DNA of 64,000 nucleotides from JAQGMV01 sp963828715 (GTDB lineage Bacteria; Pseudomonadota; Gammaproteobacteria; Burkholderiales; SG8-41): contig CAWHFX010000015.1 of assembly GCA_963828715.1 (NCBI GenBank), positions 434,001 through 498,000 of the forward strand. Reading direction: 5' to 3'. Position numbers and translations under genes: made by a program. Within the stretch, counting starts at the first letter, position 1; every line of letters starts with the position of its first letter. Under the pieces are notes generated by a model. It worked only from the letters and a program-made list of their open reading frames with translations, did no database searches and was not told where the DNA came from. Shown one piece after another: positions 48,142-58,047 of this stretch.

Positions 48142-49506
48142 ATGCTGGTCTCGGAAGCACTTGCCCGCTTCGCAGCCGAGCTGCGCTACGAAAACATTCC
48201 GGACGCGATTCGCGAGCGCGCCAGGCTGCTCATGCTGGACGCGATCGGAGTTGCGTTCGCGTCCTCCACCTACGACTTCGCCGCGAAGGCGCTCGCCGGC
48301 TTGAGCCGTTTCAGTTCCGGCGACCATCGCCTCATCAACTCCGAGCGCAGGCTCGCGCTGCGCGAGGCAGTCACGATGAACGGCGTGCTCGTCCACGGGC
48401 TCGACTACGACGACACGTACCTGCCCGGCGCGGTGCACATGACGGCGAGCCACGTTCCGTGCCTGCTCGGAATCGGCGCAGAAACCGGCGCGGACGGGCG
48501 CGAGCTGCTGACTGCACTGGTCATCGGACTCGAGTCCGCGGCACGCATCGGCGCCGCTGGAAACGGCGGCTTTCAGAAGGTCGGGTTTCATCCGACCGGT
48601 GTCTGCGGCACGATGGGCTGCTCGCTGCTCGCGGGTCGGTTGCTGCGGCTCGACGAGGAGAAGCTGAGGATGGCGCAGGGCATCGCGCTCTCGCTCGCGA
48701 GCGGGACGATGCAGCCGATGCAGGACGGAACGTGGACGAAGCGCCTGCATCCCGGGGCAGCCGCTGCGTCCGGCATCACCGCCGCGGCGCTCGCCGAAAG
48801 CGGGTTCACAGGTCCGGCCGCCGCCTACGAAGGTCACTTCGGCTTCTACAACCTTTTTCTCGCCGAATTGCGCAGGAGCGGCGACCCGTCGCTCGTCGCG
48901 CGGGAACTGGGCGAACGTTGGGAATTCGCACGCTCGTCGGTGAAGCTCTTTCCGGCGTGCCACCAGTCGCATGCGTTCATGAACGCTGCAATCAGAATTG
49001 CGAGCGAGCATCGCTTCGCGCCCGACGACATCGAGCGCGTCGATACGCTGGTTGCGGACATGACGCGCGAGCTCGTCTGCGAGCCCGCAGAAGCGAAGCG
49101 GCGCCCCGATTCGAGTTACAGCGCGCAGTTCAGCCTGCCCTACGGCATGGCGGCGTGCCTCACGCGCAAGCGCTTCGGACTGGCGGAGATCGAAGAGCCG
49201 GCCTACACCGATCCACGCCTGCTCGATCTCGCGGGCAAGATGCACTACGCGATCGATCCGAACGCAGGCTTTCCCAAGAAACGGACGGGCGAAGTGATCG
49301 TCACACTGAAGAACGGAACGAAGCTGCGCGAGCGCAACGAGATCGATCCCGACGAGCCGGCCTCCGCCGAAGCGATCGTTCAGAAGTTCTTCGCCAACGC
49401 TGAAATGGCGGTCGACCGGTCACGCGCGGAGCACATCCGGGAGACCGTCCTCGCGCTCGACGCGCAGCAGAACGTGCAGGCGCTGATGGAACTGCTGTCG
49501 GGATAG
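48142..49506 (+). CDS. MmgE/PrpD family protein
   Basis: A 454-residue protein of the 2-methylcitrate dehydratase/cis-aconitate decarboxylase family. Landmarks are RARLLMLDAIGVAFASSTYD, VHGLDYDDTYLPGAVHMTAS, GFHPTGVCGTMGCSLLAGRL and KLFPACHQSHAFMNAAI. GAGGAGAAGCC precedes the ATG at 48142. Members dehydrate or decarboxylate tricarboxylic or related acids; the substrate here is open. The aldolase behind it lies on the opposite strand. Confidence 0.92.
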   Translation: MLVSEALARFAAELRYENIPDAIRERARLLMLDAIGVAFASSTYDFAAKALAGLSRFSSGDHRLINSERRLALREAVTMNGVLVHGLDYDDTYLPGAVHMTASHVPCLLGIGAETGADGRELLTALVIGLESAARIGAAGNGGFQKVGFHPTGVCGTMGCSLLAGRLLRLDEEKLRMAQGIALSLASGTMQPMQDGTWTKRLHPGAAAASGITAAALAESGFTGPAAAYEGHFGFYNLFLAELRRSGDPSLVARELGERWEFARSSVKLFPACHQSHAFMNAAIRIASEHRFAPDDIERVDTLVADMTRELVCEPAEAKRRPDSSYSAQFSLPYGMAACLTRKRFGLAEIEEPAYTDPRLLDLAGKMHYAIDPNAGFPKKRTGEVIVTLKNGTKLRERNEIDPDEPASAEAIVQKFFANAEMAVDRSRAEHIRETVLALDAQQNVQALMELLSG

Positions 49507-49566
49507 GCGCTGCTCCACGCTTCGGCGTGCAGCCTCCCCGCGGCGCGCCGTAGTCATCACTCTAGG

Positions 49567-49649
49567 CCTCGTACGCTCGGACGTGAGTGCTAATTGGCGC
49601 TCGAATGTCACGTTCGCACCGACAGCCTGTCCCAGGCGCGCCGCTCACC
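49567..49649 (-). repeat. Copy of the 83-base intergenic repeat, minus orientation
   Basis: On the minus strand it reads GGTGAGCGGCGCGCCTGGG, ACAGGCTGTCGGTGCGAACG, GACATTCGAG, TTAGCACTCACGTCCGAGC and GTACGAGG. The first GGTGA contributes the TGA stop of the aldolase gene, so the element is fused to the gene end. Orientation relative to the gene is the same as for the copies after the TauD-type and SMP-30 genes. Confidence 0.8.
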
Positions 49650-50415
49650 GATTGGGGCCGGTTCTTAACTTGAGGTACTCTGCACCCGCGCTCTGGATCA
49701 TCCTGCCGACGCTGCCGTGGAAGTACTGAACGCCGAGCCCGAGAAATTTCGGCACCAGCGCATCCGGGCAGCTCACGCCGACGTGAACTCCGGCTTCCCG
49801 AATCTGCTTCACCCCTTTCTCCATGAGCGCCTGCACTTCGGGATGCGTCTGCTGTCCGGGGTAGCCCATCGACTGCGACAGGTCGCCTGACCCGATAAAG
49901 AGCACGTCCACGCCCTTCACTTTGACGATCTCGGGGATGTTGTCGATCGCCTCGACCTCTTCAAGCATCAGGCACACCAGCGTGTTCGCATTCGCCTGCG
50001 TGACATAGTCCTGCGTGCTTCCGCCGATTCCGTATTGCGCGGGCCTCCCCCCGCTGAAAATGCCGCGCGTGCCGTCGGGATAGTACTTGCACGCCGCAAC
50101 GGCCGCTTCGGCTTCTTCGCGCGTATTCACGTGCGGCACCTGTACGCCCCACGCACCGCGATCGAGAAACGGCGAGATCACATCCGCCCGGTTTGCCACC
50201 GGCCGCACGATCGGTGCGACGCCGGTCAACTCCCCGGCGCGAATCATGTCTTCGGCCGTATCGATGGTGATCGATCCATGCTCGTTGTCGATCAGCACCC
50301 AGTCGTAGCCCAGGTGCCCGAGCATTTCCACGATCGGCGGCGAAGGAAATGTGATCATCGCGCCGAAGACGGGTTTGCCATCGCGGAGTTTCTGTTTGAG
50401 GGTATTGGTTCGCAT
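49645..50415 (-). CDS. HpcH/HpaI-type class II aldolase
   Basis: A 256-residue metal-dependent aldolase cleaving 2-keto-3-deoxy or 4-hydroxy-2-oxo acids to pyruvate plus an aldehyde. Active-site segments: YDWVLIDNEHGSITIDTAED, PIVRPVANRADVI (Arg), VQVPHVNTREEAEAAV, LMLEEVEAIDNIPEI and GSGDLSQSMGYPGQ, providing the Glu/Asp metal ligands. The ATG at 50415 has GGAG six bases upstream; 50421 is an alternative. Its stop codon lies in a dispersed repeat. Confidence 0.93.
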   Translation of the reverse strand: MRTNTLKQKLRDGKPVFGAMITFPSPPIVEMLGHLGYDWVLIDNEHGSITIDTAEDMIRAGELTGVAPIVRPVANRADVISPFLDRGAWGVQVPHVNTREEAEAAVAACKYYPDGTRGIFSGGRPAQYGIGGSTQDYVTQANANTLVCLMLEEVEAIDNIPEIVKVKGVDVLFIGSGDLSQSMGYPGQQTHPEVQALMEKGVKQIREAGVHVGVSCPDALVPKFLGLGVQYFHGSVGRMIQSAGAEYLKLRTGPNR

Positions 50416-50548
50416 CGACATCTCCGGTGTTGGTTTTGCAGCGCGGCGACTTCCCATAGCCTCGGCCCTTCGCAGGCTCGGACGAGGTTCTAAACAACGG
50501 CACTACCACTTATTACGCAGCTCACGAAGTTTCAAAAAAACCGATCTT

Positions 50549-51295
50549 TCATCCGGATTCTCGGGCAGATCCGGAAACGCTTCCCGCAGCCTCGCGATCA
50601 CGCTCGGGCTCGACAAGACGGAAGAACGTGTTGATCTCGCGCTCGACGGCGAGCGTCGATACGTAAGCATCGTTCGGATCCTGCCCTTTGAGCCGGTCGA
50701 GCATCTCCTGCGCGCGTTTGTTGTCGGGTTCTCGATTCAGCGTGAAGCGGAGGTTGTTCTCGATGTAGTCGTGACCGGGATAAATCAGCGTGTTTTCGGG
50801 CAGTTTCGAAAGCTGCTCCGAAAAAGTGTTGTACAGCTCCGAGGGGTGACCGCCATTGTGGCAGTTCCCGGCGCCTGCATTGAACAGCGTGTCGCCACAG
50901 AAGAGCGCGGGCTGGTCGGTGTGGGAAAGCAGGCACACGTGGCTCATCGTGTGACCCGGCGTGTCCAGCGCCTCGAGTTCGACCGTCTTGCCGACCTTCA
51001 CGACATCGCCCGCGCTCAAGCCGCGCGACATGTCGGCTATCTTGTCCTTCGCGTTCTTGTGGGCGACGATCTTCGCGCCGGTCTTCTGCACCATCGGCGC
51101 GTTGCCGCCGGTGTGGTCACGGTGCTCGTGTGTATTCAGGATCTGCGTGATGTCCCAGCCGGCGTCCTTCGCCGCGCGCAGACATTTTTCGTGATCGAGC
51201 GGGTCGACCGCGAGCGCTTCGCCGGTTTCTGCGCACGCGATGAGATAATTGAAGTTTCGATACGAATTGCCGGTCCAGACCTGTTTGACGATCAC
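50549..51295 (-). CDS. Glyoxalase II-like hydroxyacylglutathione hydrolase
   Basis: A 248-residue metallo-beta-lactamase-fold thioesterase. Metal ligands: ILNTHEHRDHTGGN (HxHxDH), DTPGHTMSHVCL (His), FCGDTLFNAGAGNCHNGG (Asp) and TLIYPGHDYIENNL (His). The last motif and the C-terminal helical region fit the glyoxalase II group, which hydrolyses S-lactoylglutathione to lactate and glutathione. The start is GTG at 51295 with AAAGGA upstream; the frame extends to 51379 without a better site. Confidence 0.9.
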   Translation of the reverse strand: MIVKQVWTGNSYRNFNYLIACAETGEALAVDPLDHEKCLRAAKDAGWDITQILNTHEHRDHTGGNAPMVQKTGAKIVAHKNAKDKIADMSRGLSAGDVVKVGKTVELEALDTPGHTMSHVCLLSHTDQPALFCGDTLFNAGAGNCHNGGHPSELYNTFSEQLSKLPENTLIYPGHDYIENNLRFTLNREPDNKRAQEMLDRLKGQDPNDAYVSTLAVEREINTFFRLVEPERDREAAGSVSGSARESG

Positions 51296-51435
51296 GGGAT
51301 ATCCTTTGCGACGGGGAGCCTCGCAATCATAGCGCCGTCGGAGCAGAGAATGATGAAGCGGCGAATGCGTTCGCGTCATTCGCCCCGCGCTCGCGGCGCT
51401 GCGTTAATCTTGCCGCTCACGAGGATTGCGACCAC

Positions 51436-52030
51436 ATGAAGTTCCGGCATGCCTCGGGTCTGGTGTTCGCTGCCGCTCTGGCGTTGTCTGCATACGCGCA
51501 ACACCCAGCGCCGACTCCGGCCGCGACCGAGCGCCAGGGATCGCAGCGCGCAAGCGCTGGACGTCGGCATCGCAACGGTATACGACGCGGCGCTGGAGGG
51601 ACAGCTGACGGCGAGCGGCGAACCCTACCGTGCCGAGGAGCTCACGGCTGCGCACCGCAGCTATCCGCTCGGCACCCGGCTGCGAGTGATAGCGCATACG
51701 GGCAACAGCGTGACGGTGCGTGTAAACGACCGCTGGAACGGCGGCGCCGGACGCGTCATCAATCTGTCCGGCCGCGCCGCACGCGAGCTGGGGTTCGGCT
51801 CGTCGCGCACGATGGATGTGCAACTCCAGGTCGAGCAGCTCGGCCGCTCGCGGGCGGCGCCGCGCGAAACGCAAACCGCGCGTCTCTTCCCCGCCGCACC
51901 CGCGGCGCCCGCACCGTTGGGCGGATCACGCTCTCAGGAATGCGCGGATCAGGCGAAGATACTCGGCCTCGAAAACGAATGGGCCGAGCGACACGTACGA
52001 AGCTGCCTCGCCAATCGACCGAAGAAATAG
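51436..52030 (+). pseudogene. RlpA-like double-psi beta-barrel protein, frameshifted after the signal peptide
   Basis: The first frame encodes a signal peptide (GLVFAAALALSAYAQHP). After a frame change near 51530 comes the RlpA barrel: ATVYDAALEGQLTASGEPY, LTAAHRSYPLGTRLRVI and VRVNDRWNGGAGRVINLSG, with the conserved Asp of the lytic transglycosylase. A Pro/Ala linker and a short tail with two Cys end at 52030. Corrected size is about 197 residues, without the SPOR domain of full RlpA. It likely acts on peptidoglycan in the periplasm. Confidence 0.8.
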
Positions 52031-52066
52031 AAAACCACGGGCGCGTTCGTCGACGCAGCCCGTGGT
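52031..52066 (-). terminator. Intrinsic terminator of the minus-strand repeat protein
   Basis: A perfect 9-bp stem (52034-52042 with 52058-52066) closes a 15-base loop. On the minus strand it is followed by TTTTCTATTTC. It begins at the stop codon of the repeat protein and lies between that gene and the convergent RlpA-like gene. Confidence 0.85.
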
Positions 52067-54486
52067 CATAGCGCGCGAAACAGTCTCAGGCGAAGGCCGC
52101 TGCGCCGGCCGTCGACCGCCTGGACGCGTGTCTCACTCGCGTCGCTTTCGCTGGCTTGCCGACGTCCTGGCGCCCGCGCCGCAGCGACCGGATTGATGTT
52201 CTGCACATACGGCAGCAGCTCTTCCACGGTCGCGGAGGCAGGCATCCAGTCCTCCACATTCCCCTTGAACTGACCCGCCGGCGTTGCCTGATCGCTGAAC
52301 TTCTTCACCCAGTAGAGCTCGATGATGCTTGCCTGCTGTTCGGGATTGAACTTCGACAGATCGCCCCCGTTCGCTGCAAGGTCCTTTTCGGTCACGCGGT
52401 ATGCAGCGATGTCGTCGTACTTGCCCTTGTGGAACAGGGAATCGAGTCCCGCCTCGACCTGCGCCTCGAGCGCGCGTGTCATGTAGATCGGGCCTTGCTG
52501 AACGCCCTGCCACACATGTGCGAGCTCGTGGATGATGGTCTGCATTTTCACCTTCGCGCCGGGCCCGAAATTGAGGAGATACATCGTCGTGAACGCGCGC
52601 GGCAGTTCGACGTTGACGTAGCGCAGCACGTCTCCAGGAAGCGTGGCGAAGCCGAGCTGGACGCGGTCGAGATCGATCGCGTTGCCGAACACCTTGCGCG
52701 CCTCCTTGACCTCGTCGTCTTCCAGTTTGCGATAACCACCGCACATCTCGAGAACGACCGCGAATGCGAGCAGCAGCACTGCGGCGCTCGTCTCCGCGGC
52801 CGCCTTCAGCAGTTGCAGCGGCGCCTTGCCGAGCGCGACCAGCCCTTCGAAGAACCCGCGCCGAAACGCCTGGGCGACGCCGGTCACGATATCCTTGACG
52901 ACATCGACGAGCGTCGCGCCCATCGCGAGCAGCGCTTCCAGCGCCGTGCGCAACGCGCTCACGGCCCGGTCGGCCAGCGCCACGAGAATATCGACCAACT
53001 TGCGGCCCGCAGCGATGAGCGCCGCGAAGACGGCCTTCATGACCGCCATCGCTTCGCCGACCACCGCAAGCACGATCTCGGCAAGCGACTTGCTCATGGC
53101 GAGCAGTGCCTGAACGATCGCGTTCATCAGGCTCATGGCAAGATCCGCCGCCGCAACCAGAACCTGCGTCAGTGTCTTGCCCAGTGCTAGCAACGCCTGC
53201 AGGATGACGCGCAGCGTGTCGCCGACGACAGCGGCCGCTTCGCGCAGGAGCTCAGTGAGCGATCTGCCGAGATCGAGCAGTGCGTCGACGATGCCGCGGC
53301 ACGCGGCCGCAGCCAACCGTGCGGCTTCGATCAGAATGCTGCGTAACGCCTGGCCTGCTGCGAGCAGCGCGTCGACGACCGCTTTCACCGTCGCCGCCGT
53401 TTCAGCCGCCAGTGCCGCGAGAAGGTCGGCGAGCCGTTTGCCTGCAGCGAGCAGCGCCCGGACGATCGCAGTGAGCGCAACGCGGCCGGCGGTCGCCATC
53501 GCTTTGAGGATCTGCAGCACGGTGCGGCCGAGTTGCAGCAGTTTCGCAACCACCGCGTTGACCGTCGCGAGCGCCTGATCAGCCGCCCACATCAGCACCT
53601 CGCCGATCGAACGGCCGGCCGCCAGCACGGCCTCCACGAACTTTTTGAGCTGGTCCAGACCTTTCGTCGCAGCCGCGGCGAGAATGTCGGCGACCTTCTT
53701 GCCCGCTCTGATGAGGCCCTCGACCAGATCGGATAACTGTGCGATGGTCCAGTTCGCCGCTTCTCCGATGGCTTGCGCGATCGACTTGCCGGCCTTCACG
53801 ACCGAGTCGATCAGCGAATCCGCCGCATTGACGATGGATTTGCCGAGTTTCTTCGCGTCGTCTACGCACGTCTCCGGCCCAATCGAAAAGAAAGAAACCG
53901 CCCATCTTTGCATTACGCGCACGGGGTGTTCCACGAATCGTGCCTGCACGCAGCGAGGTCGACTGCGCTTTCAGCCGGGCTGGCGACGTCTCGACATCAC
54001 CCGTTCCGCGCTCGATGCCACCCGCGATCGCGATCCACTGCATGACCGTCTCGAGCGAGCCGCCGTCATCGAGATAGTCCTTCATGAATTCGCGCGGTCT
54101 GTTCGCGCGGCAGCAGTCGCCATGTGATGGACGAGCGCGAGATCGGCACCGGCCTTGCGAAAACCTGCAATCAGCGTGCGACGCTGCTGCAGGTTGCCGG
54201 ATGCCGACACGAAGTGCAACAACTCGCCCGAATCGGCCAGACGGTCCTTGCCCGGCCGATCCGCATTCAGGAGATCGACCGTCACGCGTTCGGCATCCGC
54301 AGGCGATTTCACGAAGGCGTTCGTGAAATCCGTGCTGATGCGCACTGGAACGACCGGTGCGATTGCGCTCGCTTTTCGTGAACTTGCCTTCGCCTGCCGT
54401 TTGCCTGCCGTTCGGGTCTGCGGTCTGGTCGCGCCCGCGTGAGCGGAACTTTTTCTGGCCACCGGGCGTGCAGCGCTTTTTGCCAT
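52066..54486 (-). pseudogene. Large protein of 29-residue amphipathic repeats with HExxH domain, two frameshifts
   Basis: About 806 residues when frames are joined. A basic N-terminus (MAKSAARPVARKSSAHAG) follows AGGAGTCC; a short helical domain continues in a second frame (MKDYLDDGGSLETVMQWIAI) and a third frame takes over near 53950. The centre holds about eleven repeats of 29 residues with consensus like AVVDALLAAGxxLxxIL, highly helical and Ala/Leu-rich. Next come one hydrophobic stretch (AAVLLLAFAVVLEMCGG) and a domain with TIIHELAHVWQGVQQG and FNPEQQASIIELYWVKKF. That domain resembles zinc-peptidase-like domains with HELxHVWQ. A membrane-active or injected effector is possible but unproven. 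Confidence 0.65.
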
Positions 54487-54788
54487 GAGACGGACTCCTG
54501 AGGACGTGAATGGGTCGTGTAGTCGATCGATGTCCACTGTCCGCGGTGACTGTCATCGCGGCAGGGATCGCCGGCATGAGACGTCCCGCTCTCGTGGCGG
54601 GACGACGAACCGGTGCGCGCAGTCTGCGCAAACGCCGACGTGGATACATCGGAAAGACGGACGACTTTTACGCCTATCGGCTTACGACGTTCGGACGCCG
54701 CGCGTTCGCTGCGAATCGAAGTCGTCGATTGGCGCAATCACACAGATGCCATTGGTAAGATAGCGAGCATTTGCTGAAAGGGCGTTCG

Positions 54789-55769
54789 GTGAATCGGTTC
54801 CCGCGTGTGTTCTCGAACTCGATCGTAATTGCCATAGCGTTCGGCGCCGCAGCCGTTGCGGTCAACGCACAACCGTACCCGATCAAGCCGCTGCGTATGG
54901 TCGTTCCGTTCGCGCCTGGCGGGGGCACGGATGTGATCGCCCGCTACCTCGCGACCGGGATGTCCGAATCGATGAGCCGGTCCGTCGTGGTGGACAACCG
55001 CGCGGGCGCGAATGGAATCATCGGTACCGAGATCGTCGCGCGAGCGCCTGCCGATGGTTACACGCTGCTGTTCGTGTCGAGCCCTCATTCGGTGAACCCG
55101 AGTCTGTATCCGAAGCTGCCCTACGACACCGTGCGCGATTTCGCACCGATATCGCTCGTCGCAACATCACCGTACGTCCTCGTCGTCCATCCGTCGCTGC
55201 CCGCCCGCAACGTGAAGGAACTGATCGCGCTGGCGAAAGCCCGTCCGGGCGAAATCACGTATGCGTCGGGCGGCAGCGGAAGCTCGGCGCAGCTCGCGGC
55301 CGAGTTGTTCAACCAGATGGCCGGCGTGAGGTTGCGGGAGATTCCCTACAAAGGCGCAGGACCGGCACTGCTCGCGGTGGTCTCCGGCGAGAGCGCGGTC
55401 GTTTTCGGCAACGCCTTGACGGTGAAGCCGCACATCGAGAGCGGCCGGCTGCGTGCGCTCGGCCTCGCAAGCCCGAAGCGCTCACCGTCCGCGCCTGAGT
55501 TACCGACGATCGCGGAAGCCGGCGTTCCGGGTTACAGCGCCGACGCCGTGCTCGGGCTGCTGGCCACTGCGCGAACACCCCGAGCGATCATCGACAGACT
55601 GAACGCGGAGGTGCACAAGGTCATGCGCATGCCGGGCGCGGTGGACGCGATGCGCAGCGTGGGTGTCGATATCGCGCTCAGTACGCCGGAGGAATTCGGG
55701 CGCCTGATCGAATCCGAGATGCAGCGCTGGGGCAAGCTGATCCGGACGCTGAAGATCAAGGTGGAGTGA
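54789..55769 (+). CDS. Bug/TctC-type receptor, GTG start
   Basis: Intact, 326 residues. AAAGGG lies about seven bases upstream of the GTG at 54789 (MNRFPRVFSNSIVIAIAFG). The mature part shows IKPLRMVVPFAPGGGTDV and VDNRAGANGIIGTEIVARAP. The gene stands alone; the next gene is convergent. It is divergent from the repeat protein, so the roughly 300-base interval contains both promoters. Confidence 0.92.
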   Translation: MNRFPRVFSNSIVIAIAFGAAAVAVNAQPYPIKPLRMVVPFAPGGGTDVIARYLATGMSESMSRSVVVDNRAGANGIIGTEIVARAPADGYTLLFVSSPHSVNPSLYPKLPYDTVRDFAPISLVATSPYVLVVHPSLPARNVKELIALAKARPGEITYASGGSGSSAQLAAELFNQMAGVRLREIPYKGAGPALLAVVSGESAVVFGNALTVKPHIESGRLRALGLASPKRSPSAPELPTIAEAGVPGYSADAVLGLLATARTPRAIIDRLNAEVHKVMRMPGAVDAMRSVGVDIALSTPEEFGRLIESEMQRWGKLIRTLKIKVE

Positions 55770-55823
55770 CGCACGGTCCGTCCTCGGGGAGCGGCACCGC
55801 CGCCGTCTCGAGGGACGAACGGC

Positions 55824-56762
55824 TCAAGACGCCAGCGCCTCCCGCAACACGCTGCCGTCGATGAGCGTCGCCAGCGCCTGGCGCGCACGCGGCGGCCGGT
55901 TTTCGATCTGCGCGATCCACGCATCCTGTCGCTCGAAGATGTCGAGCAGATCCGTTGCAAGCGTGCCCGGGTAATGCAGGTACGGCCACGCGCCGCGAAC
56001 CGTTTCGACATCCAGCCCGGCCGCATCTGCAACCAGCCGCCAGCCGGTCTCCGGCTCGTGCTTCAACCGCTGAGCGGCCGCGATCAGCGCTTTGACGAAC
56101 GCAATGATGCGTGGTCGCATCGCAGGATCCTCGAGGTTCGCCCGGGTCGTGCACAGATTGAATTTCTCGGTGTAGACCGCCGGATCGCGAAACTCGATCG
56201 CATCGTCGCCGATAGCCACCTTCGCGCGCTGAACTTGCGGCTCCCACAGCGCGACGGCATCGAGCTCGCCGTCGCGCAGCGCAGTCGGCAACTGCGTGAG
56301 CGGCTTTTCCGTCTTTGCCATGAACGGGACACTCGTCACATCGCCTTCCGTGAGACCAACGGTGCGCAGCATGCTGTCCAGAAAATACGCGGCCGACGAA
56401 TGAAGCTGTGTCCCGACGCGTTTGCCGCGTAGATCGCGTAGCCCTGTGATCCCAGCCGAACGCCGCGCTACGATCCGGTACGGACACTCGGCGACAGTGA
56501 AGATGAAACGCAGGTCGGGGTGTCCGACCGACGCACGCAACGCCTGCGTCTCGGAATTCGTGGCGAGGTCGGACTGACCGGCGGACCCGAGGCTCGCCAG
56601 ATCGCTCGATTGTGCCCAGAGCGACATCACGCTCCCATGCTCGAGTAGCGTTTCGCCGGGATAGATTTCTGCCGACGCCAGCAATACGGGCGCCATTTCG
56701 AGCAGCGACAGGTTGCCGTAGACGCGCAGTGGGGTGGCGCCGCTCCTGCTTTCCGCATTCAT
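55824..56762 (-). CDS. NMT1/THI5-like (SsuA-type) binding protein without signal peptide
   Basis: A 312-residue type II periplasmic-binding fold of the nitrate/sulfonate/thiamine-precursor family: LRVYGNLSLLEMAPVLLASA, LRDLRGKRVGTQLHSSAAYF, GELDAVALWEPQVQRA and MRPRIIAFVKALIAAAQRL. No signal peptide or lipobox is seen after the start at 56762, which has AAAGGAGG in ideal position. It may act in the cytoplasm, as desulfinases of this fold do. No ABC permease or ATPase is adjacent. Confidence 0.8.
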   Translation of the reverse strand: MNAESRSGATPLRVYGNLSLLEMAPVLLASAEIYPGETLLEHGSVMSLWAQSSDLASLGSAGQSDLATNSETQALRASVGHPDLRFIFTVAECPYRIVARRSAGITGLRDLRGKRVGTQLHSSAAYFLDSMLRTVGLTEGDVTSVPFMAKTEKPLTQLPTALRDGELDAVALWEPQVQRAKVAIGDDAIEFRDPAVYTEKFNLCTTRANLEDPAMRPRIIAFVKALIAAAQRLKHEPETGWRLVADAAGLDVETVRGAWPYLHYPGTLATDLLDIFERQDAWIAQIENRPPRARQALATLIDGSVLREALAS

Positions 56763-57038
56763 CTCGCCTCCTTTACCGTCGGCCTCATAACACAAGCGCG
56801 TTCGCAGTACGCCCCGCTGGTCGACAGCCCTGCGCACGTTTACACGGACATGCCACTTTCGCCAATAGCGTGGAACAAGCCGGCCGCCGACGCAACGAGT
56901 GGAGTATCAGGCTCGACGATATCCACGCGGAAGAGGGGACTCGCCTCGCGAGCTGCACGAGCGTTGTAGCGAAGCGCGCGTAATGCGACACTGACCCGCC
57001 GATTACCGGCTGCGTGATGTCGTTTCGAGGAGGACCGC

Positions 57039-58016
57039 ATGAACCAGCCGCCGCGCGTCGTATCGCTGCTCGCCGTCGTCGCGGCCGTGCTGGCGCTGTC
57101 CGCTACAGCGCAGGCGCAGCAGCGATATCCGAGCAAGCCGATCCGCTTCGTCGTTCCGTTCTCCCCGGGCGGCGGCACGGACACCATGGCGCGACTCATC
57201 GCGCAGAAGATGAGCGAGAACTGGGACCAGTCGGTTCTGATCGAGAATCGGACCGGCGCCGGCGGTACGATCGGCATCACGATGGTCTCCAAGGCAACGC
57301 CGGACGGTTACACGCTCCTGGTAAGCTCATCCGCGTTCTCGATCAACGCGGCGCTCCAGCCGAATCTTCCCTACGATCCGCTGAAGGACTTCGTCGGCGT
57401 AACCCAGCTCGGCGTGTCGATGAGCACGCTGGCCGTGACACCCTCGCTGGGCGTGAAGACGCTGCAGGAATTCATCGAGTACGCGAAGGCCCGCCCGGGG
57501 AAGATTCTTTTCAGCTCCGGCGGGCACGGCAGCTCGACGCACATCAACGCCGAGAGGTTCAGGCTCGCCGCCGGGTTCAAGCCGGTGCACGTCGCATTCA
57601 AGGGTTCGTCCGACGCGGCGCTCGAGGTCGTTGCGGGGCGGGTTCACTACATCATCACCGGTCTCCTCACCATTCTGCCTTACGTCCAGGACGGGAGGCT
57701 CGTGCCGCTGGGCGTTCTAGCGCCCACACGCTCGGCGATCATGCCGGACGTGCCGATGATTTCGGAGGTTCTGCCCGGCTACAAGCGTGACGGGGCGCAT
57801 GTGATGCTTGCACCGGCAGGTACGCCTCGGGCCATCGTGCACCAGCTGAGTACCGAGGTGCGGCGCATTTTCGAGCTTCGCGAGGTGAAGGAACGGCTGA
57901 GGAACTACGATTATTTCCTGGCGCCGACGACACCGGAAGAGCTCGACGAGATCCTGCGTGCCGACATCGCCACGTTCAGGGAGGTCGTGATGCTCGCCGG
58001 CCTGCGCACCCGATGA
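57039..58016 (+). CDS. Bug/TctC-type receptor, first of an adjacent pair
   Basis: Intact, 325 residues. AGGAGGACCGC precedes the ATG. The signal peptide (LLAVVAAVLALSATAQAQ) leads to RYPSKPIRFVVPFSPGGGTD and ENRTGAGGTIGITMVSK. The second lobe lacks the usual PYKG and has VAFKGSSDAALEVVAGRV instead. The next Bug gene starts 31 bases downstream with its own site. The two are not close duplicates, so they probably bind different acids. Confidence 0.94.
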   Translation: MNQPPRVVSLLAVVAAVLALSATAQAQQRYPSKPIRFVVPFSPGGGTDTMARLIAQKMSENWDQSVLIENRTGAGGTIGITMVSKATPDGYTLLVSSSAFSINAALQPNLPYDPLKDFVGVTQLGVSMSTLAVTPSLGVKTLQEFIEYAKARPGKILFSSGGHGSSTHINAERFRLAAGFKPVHVAFKGSSDAALEVVAGRVHYIITGLLTILPYVQDGRLVPLGVLAPTRSAIMPDVPMISEVLPGYKRDGAHVMLAPAGTPRAIVHQLSTEVRRIFELREVKERLRNYDYFLAPTTPEELDEILRADIATFREVVMLAGLRTR

Positions 58017-58047
58017 TCCGGGCGCGACGTTTACACGAGGAGGATGC

